A DNA stretch of 42,849 nt from Bacteroidales bacterium (GCA_015654795.1 JAATGF010000048.1:1-42849), one strand, 5' to 3'. Shown: positions 7,537 through 16,867, counted from the stretch's first letter. Notes: generated by a model from the letters alone, not told the origin. A program made the numbers and translations.

Positions 7537-8289
7537 CTACTCTTCTTCAAGCGCTTGCTCCAATTCTTCGGTCATTTCGAGATTGTGGTAAACATTCTGC
7601 ACATCTTCATTGTCTTCCAGCTCTTCGATCATCCTGAGAACGATTCTTGCTTCAGCCACTGCCAGACGTTTTTCGACAGTCGGCATCCGTTGTAACTCTG
7701 CTCTTTGCGGCTCGATTCCCAACTCCTCCAATTTTTTGTTGAAGTTCCCGAAATCCGCGAGTGCAGTAGTCACTGTAATCATATCATCCTCAATTTCGAC
7801 ATCTTCAGCTCCGGCTTCAATAAACTCAAGCTCCAGCTCTTCCATATTGACTCCTGCTTTCACGGGAATGGAGAAAACACCTTTGCGATCAAAAATAAAA
7901 TTCAGAGAACCTTTTGTAGCAAGAGCTCCTCCCCGCTTCGTGAAAATGTGCCGGATATCAGCAACCGTTCTGTTGTTATTATCACTCAGACACTCCACGA
8001 AAACAGCAACCCGGCTTGTACCGTAACCCTCCAGAAATATCTCGGCAAGGTCGTTCCCATCCTTTTCGCCTTTGCTGATTGCCCTGTCAATGTTGTCCTT
8101 CGGCATATTCTGCCCTTTGGCGTTCAACACGGCAATCCGTAATCGCGCGTTCATCGACGGATCGCTGATACCTCCCTCTTTTACGGCAACAGTGATCTCT
8201 TTCGACAATCTTGAGAAGATATTTGATCTTTTGGCATCAAGCGCTCCCTTCTTCCTCTTAATCTTTGACCATTTACTATGTCCTGACAT
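7537..8289 (-). CDS. yebC: YebC/TACO1 family protein
   Basis: This is a 250-residue cytoplasmic protein with the invariant N-terminus MSGHSKWSKIKRKK and the later LEGYGTSRVAVFVECLSDNNNRT and FIFDRKGVF blocks of the three-domain YebC family. Bacterial members have been described as DNA-binding regulators and, more recently, as translation factors that help ribosomes through difficult (proline-rich) stretches, as TACO1 does in mitochondria. The sequence does not decide between these roles. The C-terminus is strongly acidic (EELEQALEEE). It is first in a possible two-gene unit with the serine hydrolase and has a recognisable promoter just upstream. Confidence 0.95.
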   Translation of the reverse strand: MSGHSKWSKIKRKKGALDAKRSNIFSRLSKEITVAVKEGGISDPSMNARLRIAVLNAKGQNMPKDNIDRAISKGEKDGNDLAEIFLEGYGTSRVAVFVECLSDNNNRTVADIRHIFTKRGGALATKGSLNFIFDRKGVFSIPVKAGVNMEELELEFIEAGAEDVEIEDDMITVTTALADFGNFNKKLEELGIEPQRAELQRMPTVEKRLAVAEARIVLRMIEELEDNEDVQNVYHNLEMTEELEQALEEE

Positions 8290-8311
8290 AAACTGATTTT
8301 TACAACGGCCA

Positions 8312-8344
8312 CAAATTTAGTAAATCAATTGAACTTGTGCCAGA
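8312..8344 (-). promoter_or_regulatory. putative promoter of yebC
   Basis: On the minus strand TCTG (8341-8344), a 21-base spacer and TAAATTTG (8312-8319) fit the Bacteroidetes promoter TTTG-N19-21-TAnnTTTG with one mismatch. The start codon follows 22 bases downstream. Confidence 0.5.
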
Positions 8345-8424
8345 CCAATATCAACTCTAAATTGCAAAACATTTTTCTTTTTCCCCGTTTTTAGATTCGA
8401 AATTGACGACTAATTAAACGGTTC

Positions 8425-8455
8425 TTTGGTTTTATTGCAAGATTCTGTTACTTTG
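8425..8455 (+). promoter_or_regulatory. putative promoter of the AMP-binding/ACP/acyltransferase gene
   Basis: TTTG (8425-8428), a 19-base spacer and TTACTTTG (8448-8455) match the Bacteroidetes promoter with one mismatch. Transcription would then start near 8462, leaving a leader of about 125 bases in which no known riboswitch was recognised. Confidence 0.45.
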
Positions 8456-8587
8456 CACTTCGATTTTCGAAAAGTGAGGTTACAACCGGAGATTAAATTT
8501 AAAGGTTGTATACCCGAAATAAAGACGAATGAATTTTTAAAGAAGACTAAATTTTGCATAAACTAAATCATAACTCATTAACAGCTT

Positions 8588-11062
8588 ATGTCGAAAGCAA
8601 TTATTAACATAGATAACCTTGATAAGAAGTATATCGTCACCCACAATCAGGATATCACTGGGCGTGAATTACTAAAATATATTCAGCAGTACTCACTACT
8701 CATAAACAATCAAGGGATTACAAAAGTTGGGATCTATTCCGAAAACAGGGTAGAGTGGATTTATGCATTTTATGCCGCGCTTCAGAGTAATTGTATCGCA
8801 ATCCCGATTGACTACGTTGCATCAGCCGAAGACGTTGCTTATATAATTGATGACTGTAAGCCCGAATTGCTCTTTATTAGTTCATCAATGAAGGATGCCT
8901 ATGCCAGGATGAGTCAGAAATGCGCTTTTCAGCCCCGGATTGTTGTCTTTGAAGATCACTCTCCGGTTGTCGATCAACCCGAAAGTAAATGGACTGGTCC
9001 TGAAGACAATGATACGACGGCTGCAATTATCTATACTTCCGGAACCACAGGAAGCCCCAAAGGGGTAATGCTTTCTTACACCAATATTATCCAGAATATG
9101 ATTGCGGTGATCGAAGCCAAAATATTTCATTCCGAATGCCAGGTACTAATTTTGCTTCCTTTGCATCATGTTTTTCCGCTTGTCGGATCGATGATGGTCC
9201 CGTTTTATGCGGGAGGTCAGGTAGTGATCTCCCCTTCGATGCAGACGCCAGACCTCATGAAAACACTGGCTGACAATCAGGTGACTGTAATGATCGGTGT
9301 ACCGCGACTTTATGAGTTGATGTACCGCGGACTTATGGCTAAGATTAATAAAAGCATCATTGCACGCGCTTTTTTAGGACTTGTCTATCAAACCAGGAGT
9401 AGAAAACTTGGTAAAATATTATTTAAGAAAATCCACGACGGGTTGGGCGGGCACTTATTGTATATGGTTTCGGGAGGAGCCGCCTTAAATACAGAGGTTG
9501 GCAAATTTTTCTATGCCATTGGGTTCGATATTCTCGAAGGTTATGGAATGACCGAAGCCGCTCCGATGATCTCTTTTCCCCGGCCGGGAAAAGTAAAAAT
9601 TGGTTCAACGGGGCAAGCCCTGCCCGGACTTACTGTTGAGATCAGGGATGGCGAAATCGTTGCCAAAGGGCCCGGCATCACGAAAGGCTATTACAACCGG
9701 CCGGACGAAACAGCCGAAGTGCTCAAAGACGGATGGCTGTATACCGGCGATCTTGGCAGAATTGAACCGGGAGGATATTTATATATCACGGGAAGAAAGA
9801 AAGAAATAATTGTCTTACCTAACGGGAAAAATATTAATCCTGTCGAGGTTGAGATTAAGCTTGAAAGCTCCTCGCCTGCAATTAAGGAAGCGGGTGTATT
9901 TATGTATAAAGATATGCTTCATGCTTTAATCCTTCCCGATTTAAAATATATTTCTGAGAATAATATAACTGATATTCAGCATTATTTCAGAGAATCTGTT
10001 CTTTCACCGTTCAACGCAGAGATGAGTTCCTATAAGCGGATTATGCAGTTTACACTTGTAAATTCCGATTTACCACGCACCCGGCTATCGAAGCTTCAAC
10101 GGTTCAAATTTGCCGATCTGATCGAAAAAGCAGAGAGCGAAAAACCCAAATCGAAAGATCCCGATACGGATGAATACCGCGCGGTAAAATCATTTATTGA
10201 ATCGCAGGTCGACATGGATATCTCTCCCGAAGACAACCTTGTTTTCGACATTGCCCTCGATTCGCTCGGAAAACTTAGCCTGATCGACTACATCGAAAAG
10301 ACATTTGGCGTTAAGATCGGAGAAGAACAACTTATAAAGTTTCCGTCCATTCGCTCCATCGCAGAGCACATTAGCCTGAATAAACTTTTTCATAAACAAG
10401 AAACTGATAACTGGACAGGCGACCTGAAAGAAGAAGCAGAGGTTGATCTGCCAAAGTATTCATTCTTACTGGGTACGATTGTTCATTCGGTTCGTTCAAT
10501 CTCTAATATCTTCATCGCAACCGAAGGCAAAGGTTTCGAAAATATTCCCGAAGGTCCTTGTTTTTTCACGCCGAATCACCAGAGCAAACTCGATGCTTTC
10601 CTGGTCCTCGCCTATCTCGACAGGAAAACGTTGAGAGACACTTATTCTTATGCGAAAAAAGACCATGTCAAGGGGCCAATTCGTAAATATTTGGCACATT
10701 GGTCGAATCTCATTGTGATGGATCTTGCGAAAGATCTGAAAGAATCGATCCATAAAATGGCCGAAGTTGTTAAGCATGGCAAAAAAATCCTGATATTCCC
10801 CGAAGGAACACGAACACTGACCGGTGAAATGGGTTCGTTCAAAAAAACCTTTGCCTTATTAAGTACCGAGTTGAGTATCCCTGTCGTTCCAATCGCGATA
10901 ACGGGAGCTTATTATGGCGATGCCAGGGATAAAATGCGGATCAAACGCACGAAGATTACCGTTGAATTTCTTCCTGTAATCAGTCCCAAAGGGTTGACGC
11001 CCGATGAACTGAGTGAACTTGTGAGACAAAGGATTGAGGAGAAAATAAAAGAAAAGAATTAA
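8588..11062 (+). CDS. three-domain acyl-activating enzyme / ACP / 1-acyl-glycerol-3-phosphate acyltransferase
   Basis: This is an 824-residue fusion. Residues 1 to about 520 are an AMP-forming acyl-CoA/acyl-ACP synthetase: TSGTTGSPKG at 150-159, then YGMTEAAPM, YTGDLG and GRKKEIIVLPNGKNI. An acyl carrier domain follows with a DSL phosphopantetheine site at about 558 (FDIALDSLGKL). The last part is a PlsC-type acyltransferase with NHQSKLD (about 661) and FPEGTR (about 736). A fatty acid could be activated, loaded on the built-in carrier and transferred to a lysophospholipid or similar acceptor, comparable in logic to Aas of enterobacteria, which has no ACP domain. No membrane helices stand out. 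It is a lone gene whose neighbours are unrelated. Confidence 0.92.
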   Translation: MSKAIINIDNLDKKYIVTHNQDITGRELLKYIQQYSLLINNQGITKVGIYSENRVEWIYAFYAALQSNCIAIPIDYVASAEDVAYIIDDCKPELLFISSSMKDAYARMSQKCAFQPRIVVFEDHSPVVDQPESKWTGPEDNDTTAAIIYTSGTTGSPKGVMLSYTNIIQNMIAVIEAKIFHSECQVLILLPLHHVFPLVGSMMVPFYAGGQVVISPSMQTPDLMKTLADNQVTVMIGVPRLYELMYRGLMAKINKSIIARAFLGLVYQTRSRKLGKILFKKIHDGLGGHLLYMVSGGAALNTEVGKFFYAIGFDILEGYGMTEAAPMISFPRPGKVKIGSTGQALPGLTVEIRDGEIVAKGPGITKGYYNRPDETAEVLKDGWLYTGDLGRIEPGGYLYITGRKKEIIVLPNGKNINPVEVEIKLESSSPAIKEAGVFMYKDMLHALILPDLKYISENNITDIQHYFRESVLSPFNAEMSSYKRIMQFTLVNSDLPRTRLSKLQRFKFADLIEKAESEKPKSKDPDTDEYRAVKSFIESQVDMDISPEDNLVFDIALDSLGKLSLIDYIEKTFGVKIGEEQLIKFPSIRSIAEHISLNKLFHKQETDNWTGDLKEEAEVDLPKYSFLLGTIVHSVRSISNIFIATEGKGFENIPEGPCFFTPNHQSKLDAFLVLAYLDRKTLRDTYSYAKKDHVKGPIRKYLAHWSNLIVMDLAKDLKESIHKMAEVVKHGKKILIFPEGTRTLTGEMGSFKKTFALLSTELSIPVVPIAITGAYYGDARDKMRIKRTKITVEFLPVISPKGLTPDELSELVRQRIEEKIKEKN

Positions 11063-11072
11063 AAATTAGTAG

Positions 11073-11101
11073 AAATAAGTAATGAGAAATAAATAATGTC
11101 G
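11073..11101 (+). repeat. short dispersed motif ending in ATAATGTCGTA
   Basis: The stretch after the stop codon, AAGTAATGAGAAATAAATAA then TGTCGTA, resembles 15250-15274 just before family A copy 2. The 11-mer ATAATGTCGTA recurs at about 30591-30601 and 38888-38898, and ACGACATTAT occurs inverted at 11275-11284. It looks like a boundary module of the dispersed repeats. Confidence 0.45.
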
Positions 11102-11213
11102 TAAAACGTTCTTCGTCTCACCTGAACTAGTCCCTTCCTTTTATGATGAATTTAGATGAGTTTTATTAAACCGGACTATATTATAACGTTTTATTTTATA
11201 AAATAAGTCTTTT

Positions 11214-11254
11214 TTGGGGGATTCCCCCGTTGAAAAAGGGGGACCAAGGGGGAT
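11214..11254. repeat. G/C-run palindromic repeat (REP-like)
   Basis: GGGGGATTCCCCC is followed by TCCCCC-gttgaaaaa-GGGGGA (arms 11223-11228 and 11238-11243) and another AAGGGGGATT. This arrangement of alternating C and G runs around TTGAAAAA is a widespread palindromic intergenic repeat type in unrelated bacteria. Placed after the stop of the 824-residue gene, it may also act in transcript ending or stability. Confidence 0.6.
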
Positions 11255-11310
11255 TTGTAAAATTTATGAAACACGACATTATATTATTCATCCTACTTAA
11301 GATTTGTGTT

Positions 11311-11681
11311 TCGGGTGTACGACAATCCTGAAACTTCGGGATCCCTTTTTAGCGAGAAATACGAATTGCTATGAATTTTCCCTTATTCAGTACTATATAA
11401 TTACTTGTATAGTACTGAATATAAATATATTGCAAAAAACAAATTATTGTCAGAACCTTTTCCTGCGTGGAAAAACCTTATTTTCTGAATCTCTTTAACC
11501 TCAATAGCAGAGGCTATTCTCCTCAATTCCCTAACCTTATTCACCTTATTTCATGTTGTTTAATAAGGTTTGATTTTTTGTTGATATCAGACTTCCAAGG
11601 TTTTTTGAATAAAATAAGATTTTCACAAATATTTGTTATTCAACAATTTACCAGCCTTGTCTTTCTCCGTAGGAGATATGG
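11311..11681 (+). repeat. dispersed structured repeat, family B, copy 1
   Basis: This is about 370 non-coding bases between convergent genes, homologous to the reverse complement of 39043-39565. Shared landmarks are a 13-bp hairpin (11385-11397 with 11408-11420, 10-base loop), CAGAACCTTTTCCTGC, AACCTTATTTTCTGA, a second stem AACCTTATT (11533-11541) with AATAAGGTT (11562-11570), TTTGTTGATATCA and a terminal TTTCTCCGTAGGAGATATGG. Open frames inside are not shared in frame by the other copy. Confidence 0.85.
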
Positions 11682-11772
11682 TATTGTAGAAAAGCAGACC
11701 CCTACCGTGTTGGCTGTTTATAAATAAGGCACCTGATCATTCAACTTACTTAGAGATAATATCTTATCAAAT

Positions 11773-11800
11773 AAAAAACGGACACCTTTGGGGCGTCCGT
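11773..11800 (-). terminator. tkt: intrinsic terminator of transketolase
   Basis: Read on the minus strand, ACGGACGCC, a short loop and GGTGTCCGT form a 9-bp stem with one G-U pair. It is followed by a run of six T and lies 25 bases after the transketolase stop. Confidence 0.85.
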
Positions 11801-11825
11801 CTTCTGTTTGAGTATTAAAATCAGA

Positions 11826-13853
11826 TTAAGCTAATAGCGCTTTTACCTGGTTGTAGATATTTTCGGCAGTAAAACCAAGCTGTTTGTCAAGTACTTCATA
11901 TGGTGCAGAGAATCCAAAAGAACTCAATCCCCATATCGCACCCGAATCGCCAACAAGTCCGCGTAATGTGATCGGCAAACCAGCGGTAAGACCAAATTTA
12001 GGAACACTATGAGGCAAAACACTTTCCTGGTAAGCCTTGTCCTGTTCGCGGAAAAGTCCTTCCGAAGGAGCGGATACAACACGAACACCAAGTCCGTCGC
12101 GCTCGCGCAACAAAGCAGCTCCTTCGACAAGCGAAGCAACTTCCGAACCCGAAGCTACCAAAATCACTGCGGGATTTTCGCATTCTTCAACTATATAAGC
12201 ACCCTTAGCTGCCTGTTTAGCCTCTTCGTAGCGACTGGTTTTGGCAGGCAAATCTTTGATGTTTTGACGCGAAAGGATAAATGCGGTAGGAGTACTGGTG
12301 TTTTCAAGAGCAAGTTGCCATGCCACTGTGGTCTCCTGTGCATCGGCGGGACGTAATACCAGAACAGAGTTTTCTCCGTGATGATTTTTAAGACTTTCCA
12401 TCAACCGGATCTGAGCTTCGTGTTCAACCGGTTGGTGAGTTGGTCCGTCTTCACCAACGCGGAAAGCATCGTGAGTCCAGATATATTTCACCGGCAACTC
12501 CATCAGCGCAGCCAAACGCACGGCAGGTTTCATATAATCGGAGAAAACGAAAAAGGTTCCGCAGGCAGCTATGATTCCGCCATGAAGCGCAATACCATTC
12601 ATCACAGCAGTCATTGTGAGTTCGCAAACACCCGCCTGAAGAAAGGCCCCTGTAAAGTCACCGTTTTTAAAAGCGTGCGTATTATTCAAAAATCCGTCGG
12701 TCTTATCCGAGTTTGAAAGGTCAGCCGATGCAACAATCATATTGTCGATCTGTTTTGCGAAAGCACCAAGAACCGTCGCCGAGGCATTGCGCGTCGCAGC
12801 ACCCGCTTTCTGAACAATTTTGGAGAAATCGAATTCGGGCACATCGCCTGATAAGAATGTATCAAGTTTGTCTGCCAGTTCGGGATTAGCAGCAGCCCAC
12901 GCATCCTCTTCATCATTTTTCCCGTTAGCCCAGGCTTCCAACTCTTCTCTACGTTTAGCATAGAGTTCAGCCACTTCGGGGAAGATCACAAATGGATTTT
13001 CAGGATCACCACCCAAATTGGCAATCGTTTTTTTGAAAGAAGCTCCGGCATGCGTAAGCGGTTGACCGTGAGTCGAACATTGACGTTCAAAACTGGAACC
13101 ATCTTCTTTAACGGCGCCCTTACCCATCGTAGTTTTGCCGATAATAATAGTCGGTCTGTGTTTTTCGTCCAGCGCCGATTTAAGAGCGCCGCGAATAGCA
13201 TCCGCATCGTTTCCCACAATCGACAGAACATTCCAACCCCAGGCCTTATACTTCATTTCGGTATCTTCGGCAGTAACCGCATTGGTTTGGGTTGAGAGCT
13301 GAATATCATTCGAATCGTAAAACATGATCAGGTTATTCAATCCCAAATAACCGGCCAGACGACCAGCTCCCTGAGAAATTTCCTCCTGGACTCCTCCGTC
13401 TGAAATAAAGGTAAAGGTTTTATGAGCCATCCATTCTCCAAAGCGTGCGACTAAAAACCGCTCAGCAATTGCAGCGCCTACAGCCATGGTATGCCCCTGT
13501 CCCAATGGACCGGAAGTGTTTTCGACACCACGCTCAGGATCAAGTTCAGGATGACCGGGCGTTGCCGATCCCCACTGCCGAAACCCTTTCAGATCATCGA
13601 TGGAATAGTGTCCCGCAAGTGCAAGTACAGAATAAAGCATCGGTGACATATGCCCCGGATCGAGGAAAAACCGGTCGCGGAATGGCCACGTCATCTCGCT
13701 GGGATCGTATTTCAAAAATTCGGTAAATAAGATATTCACAAAATCGGCACCACCCATTGCACCTCCGGGATGACCCGAATTTGCTTTTTCTACCATCGCA
13801 GCCGAAAGAATACGAATGTTATCCGCCGCTCTGTTTGTTAAGGAATTACTCAT
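11826..13853 (-). CDS. tkt: transketolase
   Basis: This is a 675-residue thiamine-diphosphate enzyme of full family length that moves two-carbon units between ketose and aldose phosphates in the non-oxidative pentose phosphate pathway. Visible signatures are SGHPGGAMGGAD near residue 26, the substrate/cofactor segment ENTSGPLGQG, the diphosphate-binding stretch ISDGGVQEE to YDSNDI, the pyrimidine-domain HDAFRVGEDGPTHQP, and a C-terminal domain with ILVASGSEVA. The canonical GDG of the diphosphate motif reads SDG here. Upstream is a 116-base gap to serA on the same strand, and downstream is a clear terminator. The TPK domain in the window's first gene makes this enzyme's cofactor, but the genes are 10 kb apart. 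Confidence 0.96.
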   Translation of the reverse strand: MSNSLTNRAADNIRILSAAMVEKANSGHPGGAMGGADFVNILFTEFLKYDPSEMTWPFRDRFFLDPGHMSPMLYSVLALAGHYSIDDLKGFRQWGSATPGHPELDPERGVENTSGPLGQGHTMAVGAAIAERFLVARFGEWMAHKTFTFISDGGVQEEISQGAGRLAGYLGLNNLIMFYDSNDIQLSTQTNAVTAEDTEMKYKAWGWNVLSIVGNDADAIRGALKSALDEKHRPTIIIGKTTMGKGAVKEDGSSFERQCSTHGQPLTHAGASFKKTIANLGGDPENPFVIFPEVAELYAKRREELEAWANGKNDEEDAWAAANPELADKLDTFLSGDVPEFDFSKIVQKAGAATRNASATVLGAFAKQIDNMIVASADLSNSDKTDGFLNNTHAFKNGDFTGAFLQAGVCELTMTAVMNGIALHGGIIAACGTFFVFSDYMKPAVRLAALMELPVKYIWTHDAFRVGEDGPTHQPVEHEAQIRLMESLKNHHGENSVLVLRPADAQETTVAWQLALENTSTPTAFILSRQNIKDLPAKTSRYEEAKQAAKGAYIVEECENPAVILVASGSEVASLVEGAALLRERDGLGVRVVSAPSEGLFREQDKAYQESVLPHSVPKFGLTAGLPITLRGLVGDSGAIWGLSSFGFSAPYEVLDKQLGFTAENIYNQVKALLA

Positions 13854-13969
13854 TTAAATTTAGTTTTGATAATTTTCTATTAATTTGATAATTATGTTTT
13901 ATTTAAAAGGATAAAGGGTAAAGTATCTTACCCCATCTCCTGTCTCCTCTTCTCTCAGTCCTTCCCTCT

Positions 13970-15145
13970 TTATTTCGCCTGAAGCGCCCGGGCCATATAT
14001 ACTCCGTCAATTGATTTCATCTTGCTGACGATCTCATCGGAAAGGCTCTTATTATTGATATCGATAATATTATAGGCAATATCTCCTTTGTTTTTATTGA
14101 GCATATTATCAATATTTATTCCTTCCTGGGCAAGAATTGTTGTTATCTGGCTGATAATATTTGGAATATTTTTATTGGTCACTAAAAGACGTGCACCACA
14201 ATTCCGCTCCATTTCAGCGCCCGGAAAATTAACCGAGTTTCGGATATTTCCGTTTTCAAAGAAATTACGAACTTGTTCGGCTGCCATAATCGCACAATTC
14301 ACTTCCGATTCGTTGGTCGATGCTCCAAGGTGGGGAATCGCAATAACTTTATCCATCTTAAGGAGTTCTGCATTGGGGAAATCGGTGAAATAGGCACCTA
14401 CTTTACCACTCTCGATAGCCTCTTTAATATCAGCATCAACAACAAGTTCACCACGGGCAAAGTTTAGTATCTTAACCCCGTCTTTCATCAATTTAAGCTT
14501 ATCTGCATTGACGAATCCTTTTGTATCCGCCAGCAATGGAACATGCACCGTAATAAAATCAGCTTTGGCAAGCATTGATTCGATGCTCCATGCGCGAACA
14601 ACGTCATGATGTAAATTCCACGCATGTTCGACAAGGATATAAGGATCATAACCAATAACCTTCATTCCCAACGACTGGGCAGCATTCGCAACCAAAACAC
14701 CAATAGCACCAAGACCAATTATACCAAGTGTCTTCCCTTTAATTTCATAGCCCCCAAAATTAGCTTTCCCTTTTTCGACAAGCGCTGGAACTTTATCACC
14801 CTCATCAACGAGAGTTTTAGCCCATTGTACGCCACCAATAAGATCACGTGAAGCCAGTAACAGACCGGCAATCACTAACTCTTTTACACCATTGGCATTG
14901 GCACCGGGGGTATTGAAAACAACAATCCCTTTTTCGGTACATTTCGAGATCGGAATATTATTCACACCCGCCCCTGCACGGGCAATTGCCTTAACAGAAT
15001 CGGGAATCTCCATGTCATGCATACTAAAACTACGCAAAACGATGGCATCCGGGTCGGATATTTCGTTTGCAATTTTGTAGTTTGATGCAGGAAATACCTG
15101 GAGACCTTCCTTGTCGATCTTGTTAAGTGTCTGAATTTTATACAT
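13970..15145 (-). CDS. serA: D-3-phosphoglycerate dehydrogenase
   Basis: This enzyme carries out the first step of serine synthesis, oxidising 3-phosphoglycerate with NAD. The product is 391 residues from the ATG at 15145 (MYKIQTLNKIDKEGL). A TTG at 15184 would add 13 residues that look unlike the family. Domains in order are the substrate-binding half, the NAD-binding Rossmann motif GLGAIG in TLGIIGLGAIGVLVANAAQ, the catalytic Arg in NFARGELV, the His in IPHLGAST and a C-terminal ACT regulatory domain (from NKNIPNIISQITTILAQEG), which suggests serine feedback control. The ACT-only C-terminus is the short bacterial form. It lies upstream of tkt on the same strand, separated by a pyrimidine-rich gap. 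Confidence 0.95.
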   Translation of the reverse strand: MYKIQTLNKIDKEGLQVFPASNYKIANEISDPDAIVLRSFSMHDMEIPDSVKAIARAGAGVNNIPISKCTEKGIVVFNTPGANANGVKELVIAGLLLASRDLIGGVQWAKTLVDEGDKVPALVEKGKANFGGYEIKGKTLGIIGLGAIGVLVANAAQSLGMKVIGYDPYILVEHAWNLHHDVVRAWSIESMLAKADFITVHVPLLADTKGFVNADKLKLMKDGVKILNFARGELVVDADIKEAIESGKVGAYFTDFPNAELLKMDKVIAIPHLGASTNESEVNCAIMAAEQVRNFFENGNIRNSVNFPGAEMERNCGARLLVTNKNIPNIISQITTILAQEGINIDNMLNKNKGDIAYNIIDINNKSLSDEIVSKMKSIDGVYMARALQAK

Positions 15146-15281
15146 ATCAAATTGATTTTGGATTTGATTAATTTTCAATGACAAATATCACAAAAATGTG
15201 GCGGTTTTCACTTCCCGTAAGGTTAAATTTTAATTATTTTGTTGAAATTAAGTAATGAGAATCAATAAATATCGTATTTTA

Positions 15282-15702
15282 CCAATACGGGATTTGCGAA
15301 CTTTCCAGGCACAATGCACTTTTAATACACATCTATCGTAATTGAAACAAACAGCCCGGATGGGTTTGCTACATGTTTGGTCCATACCTCTTATCAAAGA
15401 TTATTTGATCACTCTGTCGCCGGCCTTGCGCCCCATCGCCTTACCGCCCCATCATTCCATTTCCCTGCTCTATGTTTGGTTCAGTCTGGTATCAGGTCCT
15501 ATATCAGCATCGGATACTCAAACGAAGATTTTTAATGACCTTTCCAATTGACTTTTTAATGACCTTTTCAATGACAGCGAAGCCAATGACGTTTTCTATG
15601 ATTATTTTAATGACCTTTCAATGACGGCGAAGCCAGTGACCTATTCAATGACTTTTCAATGACGGCGAAGCCAATGGCCTTTTCAATGACTATTTTAATG
15701 AC
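15282..15702 (+). repeat. dispersed intergenic repeat, family A, copy 2 with expanded tail
   Basis: The first 230 bases match copy 1 (3120-3413) with a few substitutions and indels. The tail from about 15530 is expanded: ten exact AATGAC units plus four one-base variants, spaced about 11-15 bases, alternating TTTTCAATGAC with GGCGAAGCCAATGAC. The copy ends before pta. It has the same orientation as copy 1 and likewise lies upstream of a plus-strand gene. Confidence 0.88.
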
Positions 15703-15773
15703 TTAAAAAGAACAATCCCAATTTTTTACTTAAAAAAATCAAACAATTATAGGACTGCTCCTTCAATATTCTG

Positions 15774-15781
15774 TAATTTTG
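15774..15781 (+). promoter_or_regulatory. putative -7 box of the pta operon
   Basis: TAATTTTG fits TAnnTTTG exactly and lies 45 bases before the pta ATG. No good -33 element was found at the expected distance. Confidence 0.4.
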
Positions 15782-15826
15782 CGTAATTTTTGATAATCAA
15801 GTTCAAAAGTTTTAAAACCTCAATAT

Positions 15827-16819
15827 ATGGAATTAATAGAACAAATAAAAGATAGAGCGCGTCTGTTACAAAACAGAATAGTATTGGCGGAAGGCACTGA
15901 GCTACGCACTCTTAAGGCCGCAGAAATTATACTTAAAGAAAAACTTGCCAGAATTACACTTCTTGGAAATCCTCAAATAATTGCTGAGTTGACACAAAAA
16001 GAGGGAATTAATGTTTCGGAAGCTGAAATCATTGATCCATTGACAAATGCTAAAAGACAGCATTATGCAGAGATGATGGTTGAAATCAGGAAAAGTAAAG
16101 GACTAACCATTGACGAAGCACTTAAATCGCTAAACAATCCGCTCGTTTTCGGACCGATGATGATTAAAGCCGGCGATGCTGACGGAGAAATTGCCGGAGC
16201 CATCAATGCTACAGGAGATGTTCTTCGTCCGGCACTTCAGTATGTTAAAACATTGCCCGGCGTAAGCGTTGTTTCCGGCGTATTTTTTATGCTGTTCAAA
16301 AACAAGGCAATTGGAGACAACGGAATTTTAGTATTTGCAGATTGTGCCGTAATGCCCGATCCCGACGAAAAACAGTTGGCCGAAATTGCTGTCACAACAG
16401 CGAAAACGGCCAAAGCGATAGCAAATATCGAACCCCGTGTTGCAATGCTCTCTTTCTCGACCAAGGGAAGTGCAAAACATGCGTTGGTTGATAAAGTCGC
16501 CAATGCCACACGCATTGCTCACGAGATGGCTCCCGAACTGATGATCGACGGCGAAATGCAACTTGACGCCGCCTTAGTTAAAGAGGTTGGTGAGTTGAAA
16601 TCACCCGGTAGTGAGGTTGCTGGTAAAGCCAATATATTGGTATTCCCGGGACTTGAAGCCGCAAATATTGGATACAAACTTGTTCAGCGACTTGCGGGTG
16701 CAGAGGCGATCGGTCCCGTCCTTCAGGGAATGGCGGCCCCGATTAACGACCTTTCGAGAGGTTGTTCAGTAAGTGACATCGTAAATATGGTTGCTATCAC
16801 TGCCAATCAGGCCGGATAA
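15827..16819 (+). CDS. pta: phosphate acetyltransferase
   Basis: This is a 330-residue short-form enzyme that converts acetyl-CoA and phosphate to acetyl phosphate and CoA. The opening RIVLAEGTELRTLKAAEIIL, the middle GDADGEIAGAINATGDVLRPALQ and the C-terminal blocks FSTKGSAKH, IDGEMQLDAA and NILVFPGLEAANIGYKL are characteristic of Pta. The related phosphate butyryltransferases usually differ in these blocks. It is the first gene of a three-gene plus-strand cluster with a hydroxyacyl-CoA dehydrogenase-like gene and ackA (gaps 48 and 64 bases), which ties it to acetate formation with substrate-level ATP. Confidence 0.93.
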   Translation: MELIEQIKDRARLLQNRIVLAEGTELRTLKAAEIILKEKLARITLLGNPQIIAELTQKEGINVSEAEIIDPLTNAKRQHYAEMMVEIRKSKGLTIDEALKSLNNPLVFGPMMIKAGDADGEIAGAINATGDVLRPALQYVKTLPGVSVVSGVFFMLFKNKAIGDNGILVFADCAVMPDPDEKQLAEIAVTTAKTAKAIANIEPRVAMLSFSTKGSAKHALVDKVANATRIAHEMAPELMIDGEMQLDAALVKEVGELKSPGSEVAGKANILVFPGLEAANIGYKLVQRLAGAEAIGPVLQGMAAPINDLSRGCSVSDIVNMVAITANQAG

Positions 16820-16867
16820 GTGATTTGTAACGGTTAAAATCAGATTAAAATATAAGAATTTCGCGAA

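Noticed and set aside
11304..11727. Two overlapping 64- and 86-codon frames in family B copy 1
   Set aside because: They lie in hairpin-rich repeat DNA, and the homologous copy at 39043 does not keep the frames.
15146..15184. TTG start adding 13 residues to SerA
   Set aside because: The ATG at 15145 starts at the normal family position, and the extra residues are Asn/Gln-rich and unlike SerA.
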